DNA of 49,911 nucleotides, taken from NCBI RefSeq assembly GCF_029846175.1, contig NZ_JARWAC010000042.1, positions 1 through 49,911 of the forward strand, given 5' to 3'. Below, piece after piece: positions 22,631-44,793 of this stretch. The number at the start of each line of letters is the position of its first letter. The first letter of the stretch is position 1. This stretch comes from Sphaerisporangium sp. TRM90804. Lineage in GTDB: Bacteria; Actinomycetota; Actinomycetes; Streptosporangiales; Streptosporangiaceae. The position numbers were made by a program, and so were the translations under genes. Under the pieces are notes generated by a model. That model saw only the letters and a list, made by a program, of their open reading frames with translations. It was not told the DNA's origin and did not search any database.

Positions 22631-22706
22631 GTCACCACGAAGCAAGGCACCAGGGGATCTGCGGCGTTTACTGGCGGGCGAGGGCTACGCGAGTGCGCGC
22701 TCTGAC

Positions 22707-22714
22707 GGAGGAGG
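22707..22714 (+). promoter_or_regulatory. Ribosome binding site of the flavoenzyme gene
   Basis: GGAGGAGG precedes the GTG at 22719 by about four bases. It supports this GTG over an in-frame ATG at 22629, which lies inside the terminator tail and would add 30 residues of unconvincing sequence. Confidence 0.8.
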
Positions 22715-22718
22715 ACCT

Positions 22719-23908
22719 GTGACCGTAGTCATGCCCGGGGAGTCGGGCGGCACCATCGGGCGGCCGGACGACGCGAAGGAGCTGCTGGACCGTGCTCGCG
22801 AGCTCGTCCCGCTGCTGCGCGCCAACGCCCCGCAGACCGAACGCGACATGCGTCCCGTGGCCGACAACCTGGAAGCGCTGCGCAAGGCCGGCCTGTTCCG
22901 GCTCACCACCCCGGTCAGGTACGGGGGACACGACCTCAGCCTGCCCGACCTGCTGAAGATCATCTTCGAGGTGGGCCGGGGATGCGCCTCGACCGGCTGG
23001 ATCGTCGCCAACGACGCCGCGTCGACCAGCTTCACGCTCACCTTCCCCGAGGCCGCGCTCGACGACATGTACGCCGGCAACCCCGACGTGCTGGTGCTGT
23101 CCACCTCCAACCTGAGCGGCGCGAAGGCCGTCCGGGTCGACGGCGGCCACACCATCTCCGGACGCTTCCCCTGGAGCTCGGGCAGCGAGTTCTCCGACTG
23201 GGTGTTCATGGGGCCGGTCTTCGTTTTCGACGGCGAGCAGCCGGGCGCGCTGATGTTCGGCCTGGTGCCGATCGACCAGGTGACCGTCGAGAAGACGTGG
23301 AGCTGCGCCGGCATGTCCGGCACCGGCACCCACACCATCGTCGCGACGGACCTGTTCATCCCCGACTACCGGACGCTGGTCTACGACCTGTCCGGCGAGA
23401 ACCAGCCCGGCGAGGACGACCGGGGCACCGACGTCATCAAGGGAAGCCTGCAGTCGCTGGCCGCGCTCGTGGGCGCCGCCCAGGGGGCGCTGGACACGAC
23501 GCGCGAGATCCTCGCCAAGGGCAGGCCGATCACCTTCACCACCTACACCTCATCGGCGGACTCCCCGGCGGTGCAGCTCCGGTTCGCCGAGGCGGCCCAC
23601 CTGATCGACACCGCCGTGCTGCACATGCTGCACGCGGGGGAGGCGCTCGACGGGATCGACCCCGCCGCCCCGGTGCCCTGGGTGGAGCGGAGCCGGGTCA
23701 GGGCCCACATGGCGTCGGCCCTGGGCCGGGCGAGGGAGGGCGTCGACAAGCTGCTCGACGTCGCGGGCGCCAGCGGCTTCGCGCTGTCGAACCCCCTGCA
23801 GCGGTACTGGCGCGACCTGAACGTCGGCAGCCGGCACAACAGCCTGAACGCCCCGATCATCTTCGAGGACTACAGTCGCGCCCTGCTCGACATCCGGCCC
23901 TCGGTGAC

Positions 23909-23921
<13 letters not shown>
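22719..23921 (+). CDS. Flavin-dependent monooxygenase, group D (acyl-CoA dehydrogenase fold)
   Basis: The product has 400 residues, a normal length for the family. Features typical of two-component oxygenases such as HsaA and of the N-oxygenating KijD3/DnmZ group are visible: a helical N-terminus with [11 protein letters not shown], the [14 protein letters not shown] segment near residue 87, the SGRFPWSSG flavin-pocket motif near 148, and a C-terminal [13 protein letters not shown] near 362. Such enzymes use reduced flavin supplied by a separate reductase to hydroxylate carbon or nitrogen; no reductase gene lies in the window. The gene sits between the aminotransferase and the loading PKS and overlaps the PKS start by 13 bp. 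Oxidation of the polyketide amine or imine is therefore plausible, but carbon hydroxylation or dehydrogenation is equally possible. Confidence 0.85.
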
Positions 23922-33898
<9,977 letters not shown>

Positions 33899-33917
33899 CC
33901 GGGCGTGCGCACCATCG

Positions 33918-33923
33918 GGAGGG
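33918..33923 (+). promoter_or_regulatory. Possible ribosome binding site of the third PKS gene
   Basis: GGAGGG lies 13 bases before the ATG at 33937, which is long. A G-rich stretch closer to the start (33925-33928) may serve instead. Confidence 0.45.
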
Positions 33924-33936
33924 TGGGGTCGCGGTA

Positions 33937-36900
33937 ATGGGCAACGAAGAGAAGCTCGTCGAGTACCTCAAGCGTGTCACCGCCGAGCTGCACCAGACCA
34001 AGCAGCGGCTGCAGGACGTCGAGCGGTCGGCCCGGGAGCCGATCGCGATCGTCGGCATGGCCTGCCGGTTCCCCGGCGGCGTGGCCTCGCCCTCGGACCT
34101 GTGGCGGCTGGTCTCCGGCGGCGAGGACGCGATCGCCGGGTTCCCCGCCGACCGGGGCTGGGACGCCGAGGCGCTGTACGACCCGGACCCCGAGGCGCCC
34201 GGCCGCACCTCCACCCGGCACGGCGGGTTCCTGGGCGACGCGGCGGAGTTCGACGCGGCGTTCTTCGGGATCTCGCCGCGTGAGGCGCTGGCGATGGATC
34301 CGCAGCAGCGGGTGCTGCTGGAGACCTCGTGGGAGGCCCTGGAGCGGGCCGGCATCGACCCGGCGTCGCTGCGCGGCACCCGGGCCGGGGTGTTCGCGGG
34401 TGTGATCTCCCAGGAGTACGGCCCCCGGCTCCATCTGGCCGACCACGACGCCGACGCGCACCTGCTCACCGGCACCACCACCAGCGTCGTCTCCGGAAGG
34501 GTCGCGTACACGCTCGGCGTGGAGGGCCCGGCGATCACGGTGGACACGGCGTGCTCGTCGTCGTCGGTGGCGCTGCACCTGGCGGTGGCCGCCCTGCGGG
34601 CCGGCCACTGCGGGCTGGCGCTGGCCGGCGGCGTCACCGTGATGGCCACGCCCGGTCTGTTCATCTCCTTCAGCCGCCAGCGCGGCCTGGCGCCCGACGG
34701 CCGGTGCAAGTCGTTCGCCGACGCCGCGGACGGCACCGGGTGGGGCGAGGGCGCCGGCATGCTGGTGCTGGAGCGACTTTCGGACGCGCGGCGCGAGGGG
34801 CATCGGGTGCTGGCGGTGATCCGGGGCAGCGCGGTGAACCAGGACGGCGCGTCCAACGGGCTGACCGCGCCGAACGGGCCCTCGCAGGAGCGGGTGATCC
34901 GGCAGGCGCTGGCCGACGCGGGGCTGTCCGCCGCCGAGGTCGACCTGGTCGAGGCGCACGGCACCGGCACGCGGCTGGGCGACCCGATCGAGGCGCAGGC
35001 CATCCTCGCGACCTACGGCCAGGGCCGGGACGAGGACCGGCCCGTGTGGCTGGGCTCGCTGAAGTCGAACATCGGCCACACCCAGGCGGCGGCCGGCGTC
35101 GCCGGCGTGATCAAGACGGTGCTCGCCCTCCAGCACGGCGTGCTGCCCAAGACGCTGCACGTGGACCGGCCGACGTCCCAGGTCGACTGGTCGGCCGGGG
35201 CCGTGGAGCTGCTGGCCGAGAGCCGTCCCTGGCCGCCGACCGGCGGGCCGCGACGGGCGGCGGTGTCCGCCTTCGGGATCAGCGGCACCAACGCCCACCT
35301 GGTGCTGGAGCAGGCGCCGCCGCCCGAGCCCGAGGAGGCCGGGCCGGAGACGGCGCTGCCGGTGGTCCCGTGGCTGGTGTCGGCGAAGACGCCGGACGCG
35401 CTGCGCGGGCAGGCGGCCCGGCTCGTGTCGCTGGTGGAGTCCGACGCCGGCCTGCGCCCGGCCGACGTGGCGTACTCGCTGGCCACGACGCGCTCGGCGT
35501 TCGAGCACCGCGCCGCGGTGGTCGCGGGCGACCGCGACGGCCTGCTGAACGGCCTGCGCATGCTGGCCGAGGACGCCTCGGGACCGTCCGTGACGCGCGG
35601 GACGGCCGGCGCGGGCCGCACGGCCTTCCTGTTCACCGGCGCCGGCCCCCAGCGGGCGGGCATGGGCCGCGGGCTGTACGAGGACTTCCCGGTGTTCGCG
35701 CGGGCGTTCGACGAGGTGTGCGCCGGGTTCGAGGGGCTGCTGCCCGGGTCGCTGAAGGACGTGGTGTTCACCGGCGAGGGGCTGCAGGAGATCGGGTGGA
35801 CCAAGCCCGCGCTGTTCGCGTTCGAGGTCGCCCTGTACCGCCTGGTGCGGTCGTGGGGCCTGGTCCCCGACTACGTGACCGGCCACTCGATCGGCGAGCT
35901 GGCCGCGGCGCACGCGGCCGGGGTGTGGTCCCTGGCGGACGCCTGCCGGGTGGTGGCGGCGCGGGCGCGCCTGATGCAGGCCCTCCCGCGCGGCGGAGCC
36001 ATGATCGCCGTCGAGGCCACGGAAGAGGAGGTCGCGCCCCTGCTGGCCGGGCTGGAGTCCGAGGCGGGGATCGCCGCGATCAACGCGCCGCGTTCGGTGG
36101 TCGTCTCCGGGGTCGAGGCCGTCGTCACCGAGGTCGCCGCGCACCTGCAGCGGCAGGGGCGCAAGACCCGCCGGCTGAGCATCGGGCAGGCGGCCCACTC
36201 GCCCCTGGTCGACCCCATGCTGACGGAGTTCGGCCGCGTCCTGGACGCCGCGGCGTTCACCGAGCCGGAGATCCCGCTGGTCGCCGACGCGGCCGAGGTG
36301 TGCACCCCGGAGTACTGGGTGGGGCAGGTGCGCCAGACGGTGCGCTTCACCGACCAGGTGCGCTGGCTGCGCGACCAGGGCGTCACCCGGTTCGTCGAGA
36401 TCGGCCCGGACGGGGTGCTCAGCGCGCTGGGCCAGCACACCGTGGACGCGGAGTTCGTCGCGCTGCAACGCCGCGACCAGCCCGAGACCGCCACCGCGAT
36501 CACCGCACTCGCCCAGGCGCACACCGGGGGCGCGGGCGTCGACTGGGCGGCGGTGTTCGCGGGCACGCGGGCCGGCCGGGTCGAGCTGCCGACGTACCCG
36601 TTCCAGCGGGACTTCTACTGGCTGGCGGAGCCGGCCTCCGGCGACGTCAGCGCGGCGGGGCTGCGGGGCGCGGAGCATCCCCTGCTGGGCGCGGTGGTCG
36701 GGGTGGCCGGCGGTGACGAGGTGGTGTTCACCGGCCGCCTGTCGATGGGGACGCACCCCTGGCTGGCCGAGCACACCGTCGGCGAGGCCGTGGTGCTCCC
36801 GGAGGCCGCCCTGGTGGAGCTGGCCCTGCGCGCCGGCGGCGAGGTCGACCGCCCGGTGCTGGAGGAGCTGGTGATCGAGGCGCCGCTGGTGGTGCCCGGC

Positions 36901-39900
36901 GGGGCGGGAGTGCTCGTCCAGATCGTGGTCGGCGGCCCCCGGGAGGACGGGAACCGTCCGGTGACCTTCTACTCCCGCCCGGACGGCGCCGACGCCGAGC
37001 GGTGGACGGCGCACGCCGGCGGCCTGCTCGGCGCCCCCGGTCCGGCGCCGGACTGGACGCTGGAGGCGTGGCCGCCTGTGGGAGCGGCCCCGGTCGCCGT
37101 CGACGGCGTGTACGCCGACCTGGCCGGGCGCGGCTACGGGTACGGGCCGGTGTTCCAGGGCCTGGAGTCGGTGTGGCGGCGCGGCGCCGAGGTGTTCGCC
37201 GAGGTGCGGCTGCCCGAGCGGGTGGCCGCCGAGGCCGTCCGCTTCGGGATCCATCCGGCGCTGCTGGACGCCGCCCTGCACCCGGCGCTGCTCGACGTCC
37301 CGGCCGGCGACGACGGGATCGCCCTGCCGCTGGAGTGGGCCGGGGTGACCCTGCACGCGACCGGCGCGACCGCGTTGCGGGTGCGGGTGAGCCGTGACGA
37401 CGACTCGACGACGCTCCAGGTGGCCGACGAGACCGGGCAGCCGGTCGCCGAGGCCCGGTCGCTGCTCACACGGCCGGTGCCCGCCGATCGGCTCACCGCC
37501 ACCGGAGGCGCCCTCGACGCGCTCTACGCGGTGGACTGGATCCCGGCCGGCCTGCCCGCCCCGCCCGCCGAGTCCGCCCCATGGGCACTGCTGGGCCCCG
37601 CCGGCGACCGCGTCGAACAAGCCCTGACGGCCACCGGGGTGCCGGTCCGCCGCTGCGGCGACCTCGCCGGGGCGGACGGCGCCGAGATCGTCGTGGCCAT
37701 GCCGAGCGGCGGGGCGCCGGCCGGGGTGCGTGCCCGCTCGGACGGCGAGCCGGCCGGGGCGGACGGCGCCGGCGTCGTTCTCGCCGTGCGGGCCGGAGAG
37801 GCGCCTGAAGGCGCGGAGGTCGCCGGTGCGGTGCACGCGGCGGTGCGTGAGGCGCTGGACCTCGTCCAGCGGTGGCTGGCCGACGAGCGGCCGGCCGCCG
37901 GCCGGTTGGTGGTGGTCACCCGCGGCGCGGTGGCCGCCGGCCCCGGCGAGGACGCCGCGGACCTGGCCGGCGCGGCGGTGTGGGGGTTGCTGCGCTCGGC
38001 GCAGTCCGAGCACCCGGAGCGCGTCACGCTGGTCGACCTCGACGACGACCCCTCCTCGGCCGGCCTGCTGCCGGCCGCCGTGCGTTCGGGGGAGCCGCAG
38101 GTGGCGATCAGGGCCGGCGCGGCGCTGGTCCCCAGGCTCGCCAGGCCCGCCGAGACCGAGCCGCAGGCGCAGGCGCCGAACCCGGACGGGAACCGGAACC
38201 TGGACGGGAACCGGAACCTGGACGGGAACCCGAACCTGGACGGGAACCCGAACCCGAACTCGGATGGAAAGCCGAACTCGAACCCGGACCCGAACTCGAA
38301 CCCGGCGCCGGACGGCACGGTTTTGATCACCGGCGGCACCGGGGCGCTGGGCGCGCTGTTCGCCCGGCACCTGGTCACCCACTACGGCGTCCGGCACCTG
38401 GTGCTGGCGGGCAGGCGCGGGCCCGCCGCCCCGGGCGCGGCCGAGCTGCGGGACGAGCTGTCGGCCTTGGGCGCCGAGGTGCGCATCGTGGCCTGCGACG
38501 TCGCCGACCGGGACGCCCTGGCCGAGCTGCTGGCCGGCATCCCGGCCGAGCACCCGCTCACCGGGGTGCTGCACTCGGCGGGGGTGGCCGAGGACGTGGC
38601 GTTCACCGAGCTGACCGCGAGCCGGGTCTCCGCCGTGCTGCGTCCCAAGGTGGACGCCGCCTGGCACCTGCACGAGCTGACCCGCGACACCGACCTGACG
38701 ATGTTCGTGCTGTTCTCCTCGCTGGCCGCCACCATCGGCGGCCCCCGCCAGGGCGGTTACGCCGCGGGCAACCTGTTCCTGGAGGCCCTGGCCGCGCACC
38801 GCAGGGCGCGGGGCCTGCCCGCGACGTCGCTGGGGTGGGGGCTGTGGGCGGCAGGCGGCATGGAGACCGAGGTCCCGCGGGAGGAGCTCGACCGGTGGCT
38901 GAGGTCGGGCCTGCGGCCCATCTCCACCGACGAGGGCACGGAGCTGTTCGACCGCGCCTCGCGCACCGGTCGCGCCGCCGTGGTGCCCGCCCGGTACGAC
39001 CTCGCGGTGCTGCGCTCGCAGGCCGGGGTGGCCGCGCCGATCCTGCGCGGGCTGACCGGCCGCGCCGCCCGCCGCGTGGCCGCGACCGGCGTGCGGCGGA
39101 CGGGGCTGGCCGACCGTCTCATCGCGATGTCCGCCGCCGACCGCGAGGAGTTCCTCGTCGGCCTGGTGCGCGACGAGGTGGCGGCCGCGCTGGGGCACGC
39201 CGACGGCGGCGCAGTGGCGGGGGACGTCCCGTTCCGCCGGCTGGGCCTGGACTCGCTGACGGCCGTCGAACTGCGCAACCGGCTGGTCGCGCGCACCGGT
39301 CTCGCGCTGCCCGCGACCGTCGTGTTCGACCATCCGACGCCCGAGGCGCTGGGCGAGCACCTGCTGACCGTGCTGGTCGGCGACCGCCCCGCACCGCCCG
39401 AAGTCACGACCGCGCCCGCCGCCCCGGACGAGCCGGTCGCGATCGTGGGAATGGCGTGCCGCCTCCCGGGCGGCGTCACCACGCCCGAGGAACTGTGGCG
39501 CCTGGTCGTGGAGGGCGTCGACGCGGTCGGCGCGATCCCGGCCGATCGCGGCTGGGACGTCGAGAACCTGTACGACCCCGACCCGGACCGGCCGGGCACC
39601 TACTACACGCGCGGCGGCGGGTTCCTGCACGACGCGGGGGACTTCGACGCGGCGTTCTTCGGCATCTCGCCGCGCGAGGCCGTCGCGATGGACCCGCAGC
39701 AGCGGCTGCTGCTGGAGACGTCGTGGGAGGCGGTGGAGCGGGCGGGCATCGACCCGCACACGCTGCGCGGCAGCAGGACCGGGGTGTTCGCCGGAACGGG
39801 CCCGCAGGGGTACGGCGCGCAGTCCGACGTCACGGCGGGCGGCGCCGAGGGCTACCTGATGACCGGCACGCTCGGCAGCGTCGCCTCCGGCCGGATCTCC

Positions 39901-42900
39901 TACTCCCTCGGCCTGGAGGGCCCGGCGCTCACGGTCGACACGGCGTGCTCGTCGTCCCTGGTCGCCGTGCACCTGGCGATCGCGGCACTGCGGTCGGGCG
40001 AGTGCGACCTGGCGCTGGCCGGGGGCGCGATGGTCACCACGAGCCCGCGCATCCTGGTGGAGTTCTCCCGGCAGCGCGGGCTGGCGCCCGACGGCCGGTG
40101 CAAGTCGTTCGCGGCCGGCGCGGACGGCACCGGGTGGTCCGAGGGCGCGGGCATGCTCGTGGTCGAGCGCCTGTCCGACGCCCGGCGGAACGGGCACCGG
40201 GTGCTGGCGGTGATCCGCGGCTCGGCGGTGAACCAGGACGGCGCGTCCAACGGCCTGACCGCGCCGAACGGCCTGGCGCAGCAGCGGGTCATCCGGCAGG
40301 CGCTGGCGAACGCCCGCGTCCCGGCGGCCGAGGTCGACCTGGTGGAGGCGCACGGGACGGGAACGCGGCTGGGCGACCCGATCGAGGCGAGGGCCATCCT
40401 GGCGACGTACGGCCGGGAGCGCCCCGAGGGCCGGCCGGTGTGGCTGGGATCGGTCAAGTCGAACATCGGGCACGCGCAGGCGGCGGCCGGGGTCGTCGGC
40501 CTGATCAAGACGGTGCTGGCGCTCCGGCACGGGATGATGCCGAAGACCTTGCACGTGGACGAGCCGACGCCCGAGGTCGACTGGACGGCCGGTGCGATCG
40601 AGCTGCTCACCGAGACCCGCCCGTGGCCCGAGGCGGGACGTCCGAGGCGCGCCGCGGTGTCGTCGTTCGGGATCAGCGGCACCAACGCCCACGTCGTCGT
40701 GGAGCAGGCCCCCGAAGACGAGCCGGACCCACAGGCAGATGCGGGGCCGGAGCCGGTCCAGCCCGCGTCGAGCGCGGTGGCCGTAGGACCGGAGCGGGCT
40801 GAGCCCGAGGCGATCGAGCCGGTGGGGGCCGGGTTGGTGGGGGCCGTGCCTGGTGGGGTGGTGCCGTGGGTGCTGTCGGCGAAGTCGCCGGGGGCGTTGC
40901 GGGCGCAGGCGGGTCGGTTGGTGTCGTTCGTGGAGTCCCGGCCGGAGATCGATCCGGTTGATGTGGGGTTCTCGCTGGTGTCGTCGCGGTCGGTGTTCGA
41001 GCATCGTGCGGCGGTGGTGGCCGGTGACCGTGAGGGTCTGCTGGCGGGGTTGCGGGCGCTGGCGGAGGACGGTTCGGACTCCCGCGTGGTGCGCGGTGTG
41101 GCGGGCGCGGGTCGTACGGCTTTCCTGTTCACCGGTCAGGGCGCCCAGCGGGCGGGGATGGGCCGGGAGCTGTACGCGGACTTCCCGGTGTTCGCGGCGG
41201 CGTTCGACGAGGTGTGCGCGGCCTTCGACGGGTTGTTGCCCGGGTCGTTGAAGGATGTGGTGTTCTGCGGTGAGGGTCTGGATGAGACGGGGTGGACGCA
41301 GCCGGGACTGTTCGCGTTCGAGGTGGCGTTGTTCCGGCTGGTCCGGTCGTGGGGTGTGGTTCCGGATTATGTGACGGGGCATTCGATCGGTGAGCTGGCT
41401 GCGGCGTATGTGGCCGGGGTGTGGTCGCTGGAGGACGCGTGCCGGGTGGTGGCGGCGCGGGCGCGGTTGATGCAGGGGTTGCCGTCGGGTGGGGCGATGG
41501 TCGCGGTGCAGGCGACCGAGGATGAGGTCGTGTCTGTGCTGGTCGGCCGGGAGGCCGAGGTGGGGGTCGCGGCGGTGAACGCGCCGGACTCGGTGGTGAT
41601 CTCCGGTGTCGAGGCGGCCGTGGTCGAGGTCGCCGAGCGGCTGCGCGAGCGGGGGTGCAGGACCAGCCGGCTGCGGGTGAGCCACGCCTTCCACTCCCCG
41701 CTGATGGACCCGATGCTCGCGGAGTTCGGCGAGGTGCTCGACGGGGTGGCGTTCACCGACCCGGCCATCCCGTTGACCGGGGACGCGGAACGGGTGGCGG
41801 CGGGCTACTGGGTGGAGCAGGTGCGCCGGCCGGTGCGGTTCGCCGACCAGGTCCGGTGGCTGCACGACCACGGCGTGACCCGCTTCGTCGAGATCGGACC
41901 CGACGCCGTGCTCACCGCCCTGGGGCACGCCGTCGCGGACGCGGCTTTCATCGCCCTGCAACGCCGTGACCGGCCCCAGGCCGCCACCGCGCTGACCGCG
42001 CTCGCCCGGGCCCACGCCCACGGCGCGAGCGTCGACTGGACCGAGGTCTTCGCCGGCACCGGGGCCCGCCACGTCGACCTGCCGACCTACGCCTTCCAAC
42101 GCCGGCGCTACTGGCTGGACGCCCCGGCCGGTGACGTGACCTCGGCGGGGCTGTCCACGGTGCGGCACCCGCTGCTGGCCGCCATGGTCGAGGCGCCGGA
42201 GTCCGGTGGCGTGCTGGTGACCGGCCGCCTGTCGGTGACCGCCCAGCCATGGCTGGCCGACCACGAGGTGGGCGGCCGGATCCTGCTTCCCGGCACCGCG
42301 TTCGTCGAGATGGCACTGCGCGCCGGGAACGAGACTGGGTGCGCGTCGGTCGAGGAGCTGACCCTGCACGCCCCCCTGGTGCTCCCGAGACGGGGAGGGG
42401 CACGGGTCCAGGTGACGGTGGACGGGCCGGACGAGTCGGGGCGGTGCCGGGTGCGGGTGCATTCGCGGCCCGACACCCCCGACCCGCACCCGTGGACGCT
42501 GCACGCCACCGGCGTCGCCGCCCCGGCCGCCGCCACGCCGGACGGGGGAGAGCCGAGCTGGCCGCCGCGGGACGCCACCCCGGTCGCCGTCGACGGCGCG
42601 TACGACGAGCTGGCCGGGCGCGGCTACGGATACGGCCCCGTCTTCCAGGGGCTGACGTCGATGTGGCGCCGCGGCGAGGAGGTGTTCGCCGAGGTCGCGC
42701 TCCCCGGCGAACAGGCGGGCCAGGCCGGCCGGTACGTCATCCACCCCGCCCTGCTGGACGCCGCCCTGCACGCGGTCGGTCTCGGGCCGTTCCTCAGCGG
42801 CATGGACGGCATCGCGCTGCCGTTCGCGTGGACCGGCGTGTCCGTGCACGTCCCGGGGGCGCCGGCGGTGCGGGTACGGCTGACGCCCACCGGTCCCGGC

Positions 42901-44793
42901 ACGCTCTCGGTCCGGATGTACGACGCCTCCGGCGCGCCGGTGGCGTCGATCGACGGTCTGCGGTTCCGGCCGGTGCCGCGCGACGAGGCGGGGGCGCCGG
43001 CCGACGCGCTGTTCCGGGTCGACTGGCAGGCGGTGCCCGCCTCACCGCGGGCCGAGCCGCGGTGGACGCGCGCGGACGCGCTGTCCGAGGCGGAGGCCGG
43101 CGCGGACGTCGTGTTCCTGCCGTGCCCGTCCGGCCCGGACGTCCGGCGGGTCGCGCACACGGTGCTGGGCATCGTGCGGGACTGGCTGGCCGAGGAGCGG
43201 TTCGCGTCCGCGCGCCTGGTGCTGGTCACGAACGGCGCGGTGGCCGCCACGCCGGGGGAGCCGGTCGAGGACCTGGCCCAGGGGGCGGTCTGGGGCCTGG
43301 TGCGTTCGGCCCAGACGGAGCACCCGGGCCGGTTCGGCCTCCTGGACGTGGACGGCGGGCCCGTGCCATGGGCCGCGGTCGCGAGCTTGATCGGGGACGA
43401 ACCGCAGCTGGCGGTCCGGGCGCGGGAGGTGCGGGCGCCCAGGCTCGACCGCGCGCGCACCGGGGAGGTGCCCGCCGCGTTCGACCCCGACGGCACGGTG
43501 CTGATCACCGGGGGCACCGGCATGATCGGGGCGGGGGTGGCGCGGCACCTGGTCACCCGGCACGGCGTGCGGCACCTGCTGCTGGCCGCCCGCCGCGGCA
43601 TGGCCTCCGCCGGAGCCGGTCGGCTGGTGGCCGACCTGGCGGCGCTGGGCGCCGAGGTCACCGTGGTCGCGTGTGACGTGGCCGACCGTGACGCGGCGGC
43701 GGAGCTGCTGGCCGGGATCTCGCCGCGCTTCCCGCTGACCGCGGTGGTGCACGCCGCGGGCGTGCTCGCCGACGGCCTGCTGGCCACGATGACCCCGGAG
43801 CAGATGGACACCGTCCTGCGCCCGAAGGTGGACGGGGCGTGGAACCTGCACGAGCTCACCGAGGGCCTGCCGTTGTCGGCGTTCGTGCTGTTCTCCTCCA
43901 TGTCCGGCATGCTGGGCGCGGCGGGGCAGGCCAACTACGCCGCCGCGAACGCCTACCTGGACGCCCTCGCGTGCCACCGCCGGGCGCGGGGCCTGCCGGC
44001 GGTGTCGCTGGCATGGGGGATGTGGGACGAGCGCAGCGAGATGACCAGGGATCTGGGCGAGGCCGACCTGCGCCGGATCTCGCGTACGGGCGCGCTGCCC
44101 CTGTCGGCCGAGCAGGGCGCCGCCCTGCTGGACGCCGCGCTGACGGTGGACGAGCCGCTGCTGGCGCCGGTCCGGCTGGACCTGGCGACGGTGCGGGTCC
44201 AGCCGGTCGTGCCGGCGCTGCTCCGCCGGCTGGCCGGCGGGCGGGCCCGGCCGGCGTCACGGCCCGGCGGGGGCGCGGTGTCGCCGGTGGCGTCGCGGCT
44301 GGCGGCCCTGCCCGAGGTCGAGCACCACGGGGTGGTGCTCGACCTGGTGCGCGCCCAGCTCGCCGATGTTCTGGGGTTCCCGTCGACGGAGGAGGTCGAG
44401 GCCGGTCGCGCGTTCAAGGAGCTCGGGGTCGACTCGCTGACCGCCGTCGAGCTTCGCGATCGCCTGGGCTCCGCGACCGGGGTGCGCCTCCCCGCCACGC
44501 TGGTGTTCGACCACCCGACCCCCGCCGAGCTGGCCCACCGCCTCACCGCCGAGATCCTGAGCGCCTCCAAGAGCACGCCGCCGGCCGGTTCGGCGTTCAC
44601 GCACCTCGACGGGCTGGAGTCGGCACTGCGGGACGTGACCGGAGGTGAGGGCGAGCGCATCGCGGCCCGCCTGGAAGAGCTGCTGGCCCGCCTGACCGCC
44701 ATGAGTGACGCGGCCCGCGGCCCCGGCCGCATCGACGTCGACGACGCCACCGACGACGAGCTCTTCGCCTTCCTGGACGGCGGTTCCCGCTGA
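33937..44793 (+). CDS. Type I polyketide synthase with two modules: KS-AT-DH-KR-ACP twice
   Basis: The product has 3,618 residues. The ATG is chosen because the protein then begins with a typical class-1 docking coiled coil ([15 protein letters not shown], residues 1-32). Order: KS 33-455 (Cys206), AT 561-895 (Ser651), DH 913-1185, KR 1461-1642, ACP 1738-1812 (Ser1773), KS 1832-2255 (Cys2004), AT 2392-2728 (Ser2483), DH 2742-3013, KR 3185-3372, ACP 3469-3538 (Ser3500), C-terminal docking 3547-3618 with DDELFAFLD. The docking types and the 38-bp spacing suggest it receives the chain from the loading PKS encoded just upstream. The C-terminal docking domain means the chain goes on to a further PKS, but its partner cannot be identified. 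No release domain is present. Confidence 0.97.
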   Translation: MGNEEKLVEYLKRVTAELHQTKQRLQDVERSAREPIAIVGMACRFPGGVASPSDLWRLVSGGEDAIAGFPADRGWDAEALYDPDPEAPGRTSTRHGGFLGDAAEFDAAFFGISPREALAMDPQQRVLLETSWEALERAGIDPASLRGTRAGVFAGVISQEYGPRLHLADHDADAHLLTGTTTSVVSGRVAYTLGVEGPAITVDTACSSSSVALHLAVAALRAGHCGLALAGGVTVMATPGLFISFSRQRGLAPDGRCKSFADAADGTGWGEGAGMLVLERLSDARREGHRVLAVIRGSAVNQDGASNGLTAPNGPSQERVIRQALADAGLSAAEVDLVEAHGTGTRLGDPIEAQAILATYGQGRDEDRPVWLGSLKSNIGHTQAAAGVAGVIKTVLALQHGVLPKTLHVDRPTSQVDWSAGAVELLAESRPWPPTGGPRRAAVSAFGISGTNAHLVLEQAPPPEPEEAGPETALPVVPWLVSAKTPDALRGQAARLVSLVESDAGLRPADVAYSLATTRSAFEHRAAVVAGDRDGLLNGLRMLAEDASGPSVTRGTAGAGRTAFLFTGAGPQRAGMGRGLYEDFPVFARAFDEVCAGFEGLLPGSLKDVVFTGEGLQEIGWTKPALFAFEVALYRLVRSWGLVPDYVTGHSIGELAAAHAAGVWSLADACRVVAARARLMQALPRGGAMIAVEATEEEVAPLLAGLESEAGIAAINAPRSVVVSGVEAVVTEVAAHLQRQGRKTRRLSIGQAAHSPLVDPMLTEFGRVLDAAAFTEPEIPLVADAAEVCTPEYWVGQVRQTVRFTDQVRWLRDQGVTRFVEIGPDGVLSALGQHTVDAEFVALQRRDQPETATAITALAQAHTGGAGVDWAAVFAGTRAGRVELPTYPFQRDFYWLAEPASGDVSAAGLRGAEHPLLGAVVGVAGGDEVVFTGRLSMGTHPWLAEHTVGEAVVLPEAALVELALRAGGEVDRPVLEELVIEAPLVVPGGAGVLVQIVVGGPREDGNRPVTFYSRPDGADAERWTAHAGGLLGAPGPAPDWTLEAWPPVGAAPVAVDGVYADLAGRGYGYGPVFQGLESVWRRGAEVFAEVRLPERVAAEAVRFGIHPALLDAALHPALLDVPAGDDGIALPLEWAGVTLHATGATALRVRVSRDDDSTTLQVADETGQPVAEARSLLTRPVPADRLTATGGALDALYAVDWIPAGLPAPPAESAPWALLGPAGDRVEQALTATGVPVRRCGDLAGADGAEIVVAMPSGGAPAGVRARSDGEPAGADGAGVVLAVRAGEAPEGAEVAGAVHAAVREALDLVQRWLADERPAAGRLVVVTRGAVAAGPGEDAADLAGAAVWGLLRSAQSEHPERVTLVDLDDDPSSAGLLPAAVRSGEPQVAIRAGAALVPRLARPAETEPQAQAPNPDGNRNLDGNRNLDGNPNLDGNPNPNSDGKPNSNPDPNSNPAPDGTVLITGGTGALGALFARHLVTHYGVRHLVLAGRRGPAAPGAAELRDELSALGAEVRIVACDVADRDALAELLAGIPAEHPLTGVLHSAGVAEDVAFTELTASRVSAVLRPKVDAAWHLHELTRDTDLTMFVLFSSLAATIGGPRQGGYAAGNLFLEALAAHRRARGLPATSLGWGLWAAGGMETEVPREELDRWLRSGLRPISTDEGTELFDRASRTGRAAVVPARYDLAVLRSQAGVAAPILRGLTGRAARRVAATGVRRTGLADRLIAMSAADREEFLVGLVRDEVAAALGHADGGAVAGDVPFRRLGLDSLTAVELRNRLVARTGLALPATVVFDHPTPEALGEHLLTVLVGDRPAPPEVTTAPAAPDEPVAIVGMACRLPGGVTTPEELWRLVVEGVDAVGAIPADRGWDVENLYDPDPDRPGTYYTRGGGFLHDAGDFDAAFFGISPREAVAMDPQQRLLLETSWEAVERAGIDPHTLRGSRTGVFAGTGPQGYGAQSDVTAGGAEGYLMTGTLGSVASGRISYSLGLEGPALTVDTACSSSLVAVHLAIAALRSGECDLALAGGAMVTTSPRILVEFSRQRGLAPDGRCKSFAAGADGTGWSEGAGMLVVERLSDARRNGHRVLAVIRGSAVNQDGASNGLTAPNGLAQQRVIRQALANARVPAAEVDLVEAHGTGTRLGDPIEARAILATYGRERPEGRPVWLGSVKSNIGHAQAAAGVVGLIKTVLALRHGMMPKTLHVDEPTPEVDWTAGAIELLTETRPWPEAGRPRRAAVSSFGISGTNAHVVVEQAPEDEPDPQADAGPEPVQPASSAVAVGPERAEPEAIEPVGAGLVGAVPGGVVPWVLSAKSPGALRAQAGRLVSFVESRPEIDPVDVGFSLVSSRSVFEHRAAVVAGDREGLLAGLRALAEDGSDSRVVRGVAGAGRTAFLFTGQGAQRAGMGRELYADFPVFAAAFDEVCAAFDGLLPGSLKDVVFCGEGLDETGWTQPGLFAFEVALFRLVRSWGVVPDYVTGHSIGELAAAYVAGVWSLEDACRVVAARARLMQGLPSGGAMVAVQATEDEVVSVLVGREAEVGVAAVNAPDSVVISGVEAAVVEVAERLRERGCRTSRLRVSHAFHSPLMDPMLAEFGEVLDGVAFTDPAIPLTGDAERVAAGYWVEQVRRPVRFADQVRWLHDHGVTRFVEIGPDAVLTALGHAVADAAFIALQRRDRPQAATALTALARAHAHGASVDWTEVFAGTGARHVDLPTYAFQRRRYWLDAPAGDVTSAGLSTVRHPLLAAMVEAPESGGVLVTGRLSVTAQPWLADHEVGGRILLPGTAFVEMALRAGNETGCASVEELTLHAPLVLPRRGGARVQVTVDGPDESGRCRVRVHSRPDTPDPHPWTLHATGVAAPAAATPDGGEPSWPPRDATPVAVDGAYDELAGRGYGYGPVFQGLTSMWRRGEEVFAEVALPGEQAGQAGRYVIHPALLDAALHAVGLGPFLSGMDGIALPFAWTGVSVHVPGAPAVRVRLTPTGPGTLSVRMYDASGAPVASIDGLRFRPVPRDEAGAPADALFRVDWQAVPASPRAEPRWTRADALSEAEAGADVVFLPCPSGPDVRRVAHTVLGIVRDWLAEERFASARLVLVTNGAVAATPGEPVEDLAQGAVWGLVRSAQTEHPGRFGLLDVDGGPVPWAAVASLIGDEPQLAVRAREVRAPRLDRARTGEVPAAFDPDGTVLITGGTGMIGAGVARHLVTRHGVRHLLLAARRGMASAGAGRLVADLAALGAEVTVVACDVADRDAAAELLAGISPRFPLTAVVHAAGVLADGLLATMTPEQMDTVLRPKVDGAWNLHELTEGLPLSAFVLFSSMSGMLGAAGQANYAAANAYLDALACHRRARGLPAVSLAWGMWDERSEMTRDLGEADLRRISRTGALPLSAEQGAALLDAALTVDEPLLAPVRLDLATVRVQPVVPALLRRLAGGRARPASRPGGGAVSPVASRLAALPEVEHHGVVLDLVRAQLADVLGFPSTEEVEAGRAFKELGVDSLTAVELRDRLGSATGVRLPATLVFDHPTPAELAHRLTAEILSASKSTPPAGSAFTHLDGLESALRDVTGGEGERIAARLEELLARLTAMSDAARGPGRIDVDDATDDELFAFLDGGSR
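34033..39370 (+). other. PKS module 2: KS-AT(atypical)-DH-KR-ACP
   Basis: The KS has TACSSSS, HGTGT and NIGH. The AT has GHSIGE, but the usual HAFH reads QAAH (751-754) and the GQGAQ oxyanion motif reads GAGPQ, so its extender choice is uncertain; malonyl is the default guess. The DH reads [10 protein letters not shown] with Glu950 in place of the conserved Gly, keeping His946, Pro and DAALH. The KR keeps Lys, Ser, Tyr and Asn, but LDD reads AED. The ACP has GLDSL. An alkene is expected if the DH works. Confidence 0.9.
38188..38259 (+). repeat. 18-bp tandem repeats in the DH-KR linker of module 2
   Basis: Four units of the type gggaaccggaacctggac encode GNxNLD repeats. A further Asn/Pro-rich stretch with PNSNPD-like units runs to about 38310, just before the KR. 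Confidence 0.92.
39430..44550 (+). other. PKS module 3: KS-AT(malonyl)-DH-KR-ACP
   Basis: The KS has TACSSS, HGTGT and NIGH. The AT has GHSIGE and HAFH (malonyl). The DH has [10 protein letters not shown] and DAALH. The KR has LAD at the LDD position, keeping the important last Asp, with intact catalytic residues (FSSMSG, ANYAAAN). The ACP has GVDSL. A malonyl extension reduced to an alkene is predicted. Confidence 0.95.
41074..41397 (+). repeat. Near-identical AT segment (partner of 10002-10325)
   Basis: This is the partner of the AT tract in the first PKS gene. It lies in a stretch, roughly 40840-41540, where TTG, GGG, GGT and GTG codons are much more common than in the surrounding gene. 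Confidence 0.85.

Noticed and set aside
22982..23908. Extension of the loading-PKS frame upstream through the flavoenzyme gene
   Set aside because: The flavoenzyme frame has clear family motifs, and the other frame gives meaningless sequence before about 23909.
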